Assembly: GCA_001803705.1 (NCBI GenBank)
Contig: MHDY01000231.1
Coordinates: 2,741-9,014 of the forward strand
Source: Nitrospirae bacterium GWC2_56_14
Lineage (GTDB): Bacteria > Nitrospirota > UBA9217
Direction of reading: 5' to 3'
Length of the DNA stretch: 6,274 nucleotides
The notes under the pieces were generated by a model. The model worked only from the letters and a program-made list of their open reading frames with translations. It had not been told where the DNA came from and did not search any database. Of this stretch, positions 1-5,200 are shown in pieces. The translations under genes were made by a program, and so were the position numbers. Position 1 is the first letter of the stretch, and every line of letters begins with the position of its first letter.

Positions 1-955
1 AGGCAGCCTCCACTTTATCGTTGGTAACGACGCCGGTTTCGACAAGCACTTCACCGACCCTCTTTTTCGATTTCAGCGCCTGCTGCAGGTCGGCAGGACC
101 GATATCTCCCCGTTCGAGCAGGATCTCGCCCAGCTTCTTGTCGGCCGCCTCGTCGCCCTCGGCGCTTCCGTCCTCATCGACGATCTTGATCTTGATGTCG
201 CTGCTGTCCTTGACAAAGATGAAGACGTCCTCTATGGCGTTGATCCCCTGCGCGGTCGTCAGCATAATGTCCCAGGACGTGTAGCACAGGTCGGGATTGA
301 AATCTTCCAGAAAGGGAATGTCGTCGGTATGGGCCACGGCCTTATAACTGCCGAGGCCGGAAAGCTCATGCAGCAGGTCCAGGGGGTTGGTCCCTTCGGC
401 AAGGATGTCCGGGGCAGGACGGAACTGGATCCGGTAGGTCACCTGTTTCCCCGAGGCCGGCGCCGGGGCCGCGCTGTCAGCCTGCTGTTTGGCCGCGCGG
501 GCAGGTGCGACAACCCGCGGAGCACCGATGCCTGCCGGGATAAGCCTTTTAAACTGCGACTGGATCTCCTCGGTCAGCCCGGGAGTGATGGCACCGCCGC
601 GGTAGTAAGCGTCGAACATCTCTTTGATCCGGTCGCGGGCCCGCAAGGTAAGATCGATGATCTCCTTGGTGACCGCGATCTTCCCTTTGCGCACGAGGTC
701 GAAAAAATTCTCGATCTCATGCGTAAAAGCCGAAACATCGGTGAACTCGCAGGCGCCGCCCGAACCCTTGATGGTATGCATCACCCGGAACACCCGGCCG
801 ATATGTTCCTCGTCCCCCGGGGCTTCCTCGAGCTCCAGCAGCGCGGCTTCGAGCTCGGCAAGCAGGTCCTGCGCCTCTTCCTTGAATGCTTCACGGAGTT
901 TGGCGACTATCTGCTCAGTGGACTCTTCGTCTATGGGTTCCCGGTCCTGGGTCAT
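1..955 (-). CDS. cheA: Chemotaxis histidine kinase CheA, N-terminal part (3' end beyond the window)
   Basis: CheA takes signals from chemoreceptors through CheW, autophosphorylates on a histidine and passes the phosphate to CheY. Only the first 318 residues are present; the frame is open to the left edge. Residues about 12-118 form an Hpt (P1) domain with the phospho-acceptor motif HTIKGSGG, His60, followed by the usual HEIENFFDLVRKGKI helix. Residues about 140-168 are an Ala/Pro-rich linker. Residues about 170-258 read as a P2-like response-regulator-docking domain (YRIQFRP, NPLDLLHELSGLG, DVFIFVKD). After an acidic linker, residues about 273-318 hold two LGE-type half repeats like the MshEN/GspE N-terminal domain. 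The kinase, dimerisation and CheW-like domains would follow outside the window. The start is fixed by AGGAG six bases upstream of ATG. The ATG overlaps the stop of the upstream STAS gene (ATGA), implying translational coupling. The family call is firm; the MshEN assignment is from pattern only. Confidence 0.93.
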   Translation of the reverse strand, partial: MTQDREPIDEESTEQIVAKLREAFKEEAQDLLAELEAALLELEEAPGDEEHIGRVFRVMHTIKGSGGACEFTDVSAFTHEIENFFDLVRKGKIAVTKEIIDLTLRARDRIKEMFDAYYRGGAITPGLTEEIQSQFKRLIPAGIGAPRVVAPARAAKQQADSAAPAPASGKQVTYRIQFRPAPDILAEGTNPLDLLHELSGLGSYKAVAHTDDIPFLEDFNPDLCYTSWDIMLTTAQGINAIEDVFIFVKDSSDIKIKIVDEDGSAEGDEAADKKLGEILLERGDIGPADLQQALKSKKRVGEVLVETGVVTNDKVEAA

Positions 956-1308
956 TGTGCTCTCCTGTTGTACTTGGCGGTCCAGAGACAGGTACTGTCC
1001 CTGTCGAGGCTGCATCCGGTCTGACGCAGATAGCCGGCTTCCTCTGCGGCCTTTTCCAGGACAACCGGCAGCGGTCCCGCAAAAACAAAGCGTTTTTGCA
1101 ATCGTGCCGCGGACCGGTGGGCGGAGCAGAGCAGCTGAAGCAGGGGGAGGTCCGCGTGAGTTGCGTTCCGGAGATCAAAGGCCACTTCATCGACATTGAT
1201 CAGCGTTTTTATAAACGATGTCCTTAATTCTTGCACCTGCTGCTGAGTAACCTCACCATCGCAGGTTATGACGCATTTATTGTCTGACCGATCGATATGG
1301 ATGCCCAT
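952..1308 (-). CDS. STAS-domain protein encoded with cheA (MlaB/STAS_2 type)
   Basis: A 118-residue protein made of a single STAS domain. The N-terminal strands (IHIDRSDNKCVITCDGEV) are followed by helix TQQQVQELRTSFIKTL, strand EVAFDLRNAT, and the STAS core loop and helix HADLPLLQLLCSAHRSA. A final strand and helix cover residues 73-92. STAS domains act as small cytoplasmic switch or binding modules. In SpoIIAA-like members a Ser in a DSSG motif is phosphorylated, but here the equivalent positions read D53-L-P-L, so the phospho-acceptor is absent. Stand-alone STAS genes next to cheA occur in deltaproteobacterial-type chemotaxis clusters; their exact role is unclear to me. The stop overlaps the cheA start by 4 nt. 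I chose ATG at 1308; AAGG lies 12 nt upstream, which is a weak site. A TTG at 1332 would add eight residues (MQIRRAQF) and has no better site. Confidence in the fold is high, in the start moderate. Confidence 0.85.
   Translation of the reverse strand: MGIHIDRSDNKCVITCDGEVTQQQVQELRTSFIKTLINVDEVAFDLRNATHADLPLLQLLCSAHRSAARLQKRFVFAGPLPVVLEKAAEEAGYLRQTGCSLDRDSTCLWTAKYNRRAQ
962..966 (-). promoter_or_regulatory. Ribosome binding site of cheA
   Basis: AGGAG lies six bases before the cheA ATG and inside the 3' end of the STAS gene. It supports the ATG at 955 as the start and allows cheA to be translated by re-initiation after the STAS stop. Confidence 0.8.
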
Positions 1309-1405
1309 AAACTGTGCCCGCCTTATCTGCAACTGGTAATTGCCTGCTCTTCATGTATTTTGAACGACCGGTTCGGTTGATTGTACCGGAACCTGAAAAA
1401 CCCAT
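1277..1405 (-). CDS. Possible 42-residue leader ORF upstream of the STAS gene
   Basis: An ATG at 1405 opens a 42-codon frame ending in TAA at 1277. It overlaps the first 32 bases of the STAS gene in another frame. A full AAGGAG (1417-1422) sits 11 nt upstream, slightly far but stronger than the STAS gene's own site. The peptide (begins MGFSGSGTINRTGRS, ends YGHPYRSVRQ) is basic and matches nothing I recognise. It may be a chance frame, or a leader whose translation feeds ribosomes into the STAS start. Low confidence. Confidence 0.2.
   Translation of the reverse strand: MGFSGSGTINRTGRSKYMKSRQLPVADKAGTVYGHPYRSVRQ
1370..1393 (-). other. Leader hairpin upstream of STAS-cheA
   Basis: On the minus strand GGTTCCGGT pairs with ACCGAACC across a 7-nt loop (ACAATCA), giving eight base pairs with one bulged C. 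It lies 62 nt before the STAS start and inside the possible leader ORF. No T-run follows on either strand, so it is not an ordinary terminator. It could affect RNA stability or STAS translation. Confidence 0.4.
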
Positions 1406-1486
1406 GTGCCCGATGACTCCTTGAACCCGAACAAGTGCTTTATTTTAGCAGAAAATATTAAGTCGCGTGCTTCAGATGCACTATTT

Positions 1487-1502
1487 TGCAATATCCATAC
1501 CA
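1487..1502 (-). promoter_or_regulatory. Candidate sigma-54 promoter for the STAS-cheA operon
   Basis: The minus strand reads TGGTATGGATATTGCA, compared with the consensus TGGCACGNNNNTTGCW. The -24 GG and -12 GC are both present with exactly ten bases between them. The -12 element is perfect and five of seven -24 bases match. Transcription would begin near 1476, giving a leader of about 168 nt before the STAS ATG. Sigma-54 control of motility and chemotaxis genes is common in deltaproteobacteria, so the context fits. A weaker sigma-70-like pair just upstream (TTGAAT at 1529-1534, 16 bp, AATAAT at 1507-1512) is an alternative. This is pattern matching only. Confidence 0.5.
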
Positions 1503-1528
1503 TCACATTATTTTTTTTTATTCCCTAA

Positions 1529-1541
1529 ATTCAAATGGTTA
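1529..1541 (+). promoter_or_regulatory. IHF-like site upstream of the sigma-54 candidate
   Basis: The plus strand reads ATTCAAATGGTTA against the IHF consensus WATCAANNNNTTR, with a single mismatch at position 2. It lies about 53-65 bp upstream of the predicted sigma-54 start site, where IHF commonly bends DNA to bring a bound activator to the polymerase. A run of nine A residues on the minus strand (1511-1519) between it and the -24 element could add curvature. The motif is short and AT-rich, so a chance match is possible. Confidence 0.25.
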
Positions 1542-1762
1542 ATTGTTATTCGATTAAGTAACTGTCCGAAAAAACGACGGCGCTAATAGATCGATAGCCA
1601 TAATTTGGCATGATGCGTCATATTGTATAAATGTAAGAAAGTTTTGCCGCGTTGTCCGGAGACGGCCGGAGAACTGCTCAATCTTGCGGCTCTGCTTCTT
1701 TTCGGATTTGCCTGCAACGCAGCGGAACCAGCGGGACATGAATGTGAATTCCGGCGCACAAC

Positions 1763-1790
1763 AAAAAAGCCCCGGAAGGGTCCGGGGCTT
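1763..1790 (-). terminator. Rho-independent terminator of the cold-shock gene
   Basis: On the minus strand AAGCCCCGGA pairs perfectly with TCCGGGGCTT around a CCCT loop (10 bp stem, 4-nt loop). A run of six T, two of them in the stem base, follows at 1763-1768. It starts 38 nt after the cold-shock stop codon, so the gene probably ends as a monocistronic unit. This isolates it from the STAS-cheA operon. Confidence 0.92.
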
Positions 1791-1828
1791 GGATAAGGTA
1801 TATGCAATAGAACTGTTTAGGAAATGAC

Positions 1829-2029
1829 CTAGGCCTTCATTACGTTGGCGGCCTGAAGTCCCTTGGGGCCCTTCACAACCTCGAAGGTGACCTTGTCGCC
1901 TTCATTCAACGACTTGAAGCCATCGCCTGCGATTGCCGAAAAATGCACGAATACATCCTCGCCATTCTCCTGCGTGATGAAACCAAACCCCTTGCTGTTG
2001 TTGAACCACTTGACAACGCCATTTGCCAT
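1829..2029 (-). CDS. CspA-family cold-shock protein (nucleic-acid chaperone)
   Basis: A 66-residue single cold-shock domain, the usual length for the bacterial CspA family. These OB-fold cytoplasmic proteins bind single-stranded RNA and DNA and melt RNA secondary structure. Both nucleic-acid-binding motifs are intact: RNP1 KGFGFI at residues 13-18 and RNP2 VFVHF at 26-30. Other hallmarks are the N-terminal GVVKWFN, the Gly/Asp loop GDGFKSL, and a C-terminal KGPKGLQAANV. An in-frame ATG at 2038 would add three residues, but AGGAG directly abuts it. The same AGGAG stands nine bases before the ATG at 2029, which is therefore the likely start. The gene has its own promoter and terminator. Many genomes carry several csp paralogues, and sequence alone does not tell whether this copy is cold-induced or constitutive. 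The stop codon is TAG. Confidence 0.97.
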   Translation of the reverse strand: MANGVVKWFNNSKGFGFITQENGEDVFVHFSAIAGDGFKSLNEGDKVTFEVVKGPKGLQAANVMKA

Positions 2030-2038
2030 TTTTACCAT

Positions 2039-2043
2039 CTCCT
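2039..2043 (-). promoter_or_regulatory. Ribosome binding site that decides the cold-shock start
   Basis: AGGAG is directly adjacent to the upstream ATG (2038) but nine bases from the ATG at 2029. Only the latter has usable spacing, so the 66-residue form is favoured over the 69-residue form. Confidence 0.8.
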
Positions 2044-2064
2044 ATGCTTCTTTGATTGAATTTT

Positions 2065-2085
2065 ATCCGGGAATACTCCACGGAT
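2065..2085 (-). other. Short stem-loop at the predicted 5' end of the cold-shock mRNA
   Basis: On the minus strand ATCCG pairs with CGGAT, then one mismatch and three further pairs (one G-U) close a GTA loop. The predicted transcription start, about 7 nt after the -10 box, falls at or next to 2085, so the stem would sit at the extreme 5' end. Such stems can protect mRNA from decay. The fold is modest and the position depends on an unproven start site. Confidence 0.35.
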
Positions 2086-2091
2086 TGGTGA

Positions 2092-2120
2092 AGCATACCG
2101 TTTTCCCGGGACCGTGTCAA
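2092..2120 (-). promoter_or_regulatory. Sigma-70 promoter of the cold-shock gene
   Basis: The -35 box TTGACA (2115-2120) matches consensus perfectly. It is separated by the optimal 17 bp from a -10 box TATGCT (2092-2097, four of six). The predicted start near 2085 leaves a leader of about 56 nt, much shorter than the long leader of E. coli cspA. No cold-box motif was found in it. Confidence 0.75.
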
Positions 2121-2181
2121 GCTGATATTTACGTTTTTGGCGGGTTGTCAGTATCATCTGCTCCCACTGAGTTCCATCGCT

Positions 2182-2209
2182 ATAGTATCATTTTTTTCCA
2201 GTTCGGCAA
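2182..2209 (-). promoter_or_regulatory. Weak second promoter candidate overlapping the end of the activase gene
   Basis: TTGCCG (2204-2209), 16 bp, then TACTAT (2182-2187) preceded by TGA gives an extended -10 arrangement. Each hexamer matches four of six consensus bases. It overlaps the activase stop codon and would give a leader of about 145 nt for the cold-shock gene. It is weaker than the promoter at 2092-2120 and may be chance. Confidence 0.2.
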
Positions 2210-5200
2210 CGTTTTGTTGATGGTTTGAAAGACCGCGCCTGATGCATGAACGCTTCAAGACGGGTGAGGGTCTGAGAGTCCCCTTGCCCTTCATAGGCGA
2301 CATTGAGGAGCGGAATGTTGTTGTGGTCTTCTCGCACGCGCTTCAGCACGGCGCTCGCTATCGTGCCGGGCATGCAGGTGAAGGGCATCACGTTCACGAG
2401 GCCGGAAACACCCCGGTTTATATAGTCAATGGCCTTGCCCACCGACAGCACGGCTTCTCCTTCAAAGGAATGGTGGATATAGGGTCCGGCCGCGAGCAGG
2501 GTCTGTTCGATGCTCGGCTCGCGCAGGCTCCGGAGGTTCCCGTTGAATCCGCTCAGGAGCCGGCGTTCGTCGCGGTGCTGGACCCATCCGGTCAGGTATG
2601 CCTTGAGCAGCGCCTTCCAGGAGCGGTTCATCGTCGCCGACGTCTTGGCCGTTGCGTTCACGTACAGGATCCACTCCGAAATGGGCGCGACCCAGGCTTC
2701 GCCGCCGAGCTTCTCGATCTGCCGCACCACATCCTCGTTGCCAAAGCGGTTGGAGCGGAGATAGATCTCTCCCACCACGCCGATGACGGGCCTGGTGCGT
2801 TCGGCGATTTGAATGCCCGAAAATTCTTCGTACACTTCGCGGAGGACCGGCAGCAGGTCGGCCCGGCCTTCGATGGCAGCAGCCACGTTCTGAAGCGCGG
2901 CTTGATAGACCCGGTCCGTCTGTCCGTGAAGCTTTTCGTAGGGCCGGTGCTCCCACAACGCTTTTTGAAGCATGTCCACGGCGAATACGCCGCGCCAGAA
3001 CAGGAGCACAAAGTTCCTGTCCAGCATCCTGAAATCTTCGTGGAGCGACTCATCCTGCATGGGAGAAAGGACCTGCACCCGGTCGAGCCCCAGTTTGTCA
3101 AGGACCTGCCGGTGGTAGCGATTGTACAGACCGAACCTGCAGGGCCCTTTCCCGGCCGGCATGAAGAACGCGCTCCTGTCGGGGTCGAAGCCGGGCCTGC
3201 GCGTTGCCTTGATCATGTCGCCGGTGGTGAGGGCGAGGGGATAACACTCGCGTCCCGAACTGTGCTCTCTGCCGATCCGCACGGTCTCGTCATCGGACTC
3301 GGGCAGCACTTCGGTTTCCACGCCGCAGGACCGGAACGCGGCAGCGAGCGCATGGCCGTGGTCGGTCATGGGCGGAAAATACACTTTTTTCCTATGGATC
3401 GGTCCGTTGCTTCTTTTCTTGATGACGAAAGACCCTCTCGGGCCGCTCCGGCCTTTGCTGCCCAGGCTGTCCAGAAACGCCTCGATCCTCGTGATCGCCC
3501 CGGCATCGGCGCTGTGCTCGTCGATCTCCAGCTGAAGAAAGGGCTTGCCGGACATTTCATCCCTGAAAAAGTGCGTGATGAACGAATCAGGGCCGCACCC
3601 GAAATTGGTAAGGTACAGCGGGTAGAGGCCGGGGTGACCTCTGATGATCCTCGCGGCGGCCAGGATCTTCTGTCCCGACCGCCAGTACATGTCCTCAAAA
3701 CCGGCATTATCTGCGCCGTGGATCGGGAGGAAGTCCATGGGAATGACCTGGATGCCGAGATCGCGTATCTTGGCCGGCAAGTTCATGTTCACGCCGGAGT
3801 CGCAGGTGTTATAATTCCGGCCGATGAGCACGAGCGCCTTTTCTCCGGGTTTGATCGCTGAGAGGACCGAACGGCCGCGCTCCTCGACAGCATGCTGCGA
3901 TTTTTCCTGCGCCTGTTGACCGAGCCTCCGGGCCCGGGTAACCGCTGCCCTGCTCTTTCCAAGCGCTGCGCCCAGCGCCTGCATGGTCCTGTTGAAACGA
4001 CGCTCGTCCTGCAGGTAGAGGACCGGTTCGATCGTTTTTACGTTGTCGAAACAGATCGACGAGCGGGCGATATAGGGCAAAGCCTGGGCATAGGGACAGG
4101 CCTGGGAGCCCCGGATCTGGTCCTGATCCCCGGCCGCAGGGAACCGGATGAAGCTCGGCATGAACAGGATGTCCACTTTTTTGTCGATGAGGTCCTGAAT
4201 GTGGCCGAGCGCGACCTTGGCCGGAAAACAGGTCTCCGCCGCCGTGGCCTCGAGCGCCTGGTTGATCAACGCCCGGTTCGTGCGTTCCGACAATACAACG
4301 CGGTAGCCAAGCTCGGAAAAGAAGGTTTGAAAGAACGGCAGAAAATCGCTCACGTACAGCATCCGCGGGATGCCGATGGTTACTGAAGTTTCAGCGGCTT
4401 GAGGCGACGGGGCCGCAGTGAGAAACAGCTGGTCCCGCTCCGCGAACAGGTCCGGCAAGGCGCCGGCAAACGCTGTTTTTTTCTTTACATCATACTTCTC
4501 GCACCGGCTGCCGTAAAAAAGCGGCTTCTCGTCGCCGAAAACCACTCTGCGGATATCGCATCGGTTCGCGCATTCCCCGCACTCAAAGGTCGTTACTGTG
4601 TACGCTCGTTCGCTCAGGTCAAAACCCTTGAACGCGCTATTCCCCGAATGTTCCCGCATGGCAAGTGTGGCCGCGCCGATCGCGCCGGTCACTTCATGAT
4701 GAGGTGGTACCGTGATGGGCTTGCCCGTGATCGTCTCGAAGGCGGACACCACGGCCTTGTTGGCCGCGACGCCGCCCTGGAAGAAGATCCGGTCTCCAAT
4801 GCGCTTGCCAGCCACGACCTTGTTCAGGTAGTTATAAGCAATGGAGTAGGCCAATCCGGCGGTAAGTTCTTCCACGCCCGAGCCGGTGTTCATGGCGTGC
4901 ACCAGGTCTGATTCCATAAACACGGTGCAGCGTTCGCCGAAGCGGCAGGGCGATTCCGCCTCAAAAGCCCTGCTTTCGAAATCATGTTTGATGCGGATGC
5001 CGAGCCGCTCCGCCTGTTCCTCGAGGAACGATCCCGTGCCCGCGGCGCAGGCCTTGTTCATTTCAAAGTCCACCACTGCCCCGTCCCGCAGGCTGATGTA
5101 TTTCGAGTCCTGCCCGCCGATCTCGAAGATGGTGTCCACCGCGGGATCGATGGCTGCCGCAGCCGTGGCCTGTGCGGTGATCTCGTTCCTGATCACGTCG

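Larger units (their letters stand above)
1309..1762. other. Gene-poor intergenic region between the cold-shock terminator and the STAS gene
   Basis: About 450 bp with no convincing protein gene apart from the possible leader ORF. The stretch at about 1440-1640 is clearly more AT-rich than the flanking genes. Contents from right to left are: an imperfect hairpin at 1651-1674 (nine pairs, one mismatch, 6-nt loop, no T-run); adjacent dyads at 1597-1621 (GCCATAATTTGGC, then ATGATGCGTCAT); the IHF-like site; the sigma-54 candidate; and the leader with its hairpin. Overall it looks like a regulatory region for the STAS-cheA operon. I see no tRNA, repeat array or mobile element. Confidence 0.6.

Noticed and set aside
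329..1227. Three overlapping plus-strand frames opposite cheA and STAS
   Set aside because: They are antisense shadows. The minus-strand frames carry the Hpt motif, the STAS core and coherent ribosome sites.
1651..1674. Imperfect hairpin as a second terminator or small RNA
   Set aside because: Nine pairs with a mismatch and no T-run on either strand. No convincing promoter was found for a small RNA there; a plus-strand TTGGCA/TATAAA pair at about 1605-1631 has a poor 15 bp spacer.
1554..1739. A 61-codon minus-strand frame just after the cold-shock terminator
   Set aside because: There is no ribosome site at its ATG and no recognisable motif. Its second half runs into AT-rich, regulatory-looking DNA. 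The first half has a plausible composition, so a decayed remnant cannot be excluded.
1583..1807. A 74-codon minus-strand frame
   Set aside because: It begins inside the cold-shock gene's 3' region and reads straight through the intrinsic terminator, so it is very unlikely to be a gene.
2121..2187. Terminator after the activase gene
   Set aside because: Only very short inverted repeats and no T-run on the minus strand. The ATGATACT direct repeat here is too short to interpret.
2242..3861. A 539-codon open frame on the plus strand
   Set aside because: It lies wholly antisense to the activase fusion, whose frame shows clear family motifs throughout. Long antisense frames are expected opposite GC-rich genes, and this one has no recognisable domain.
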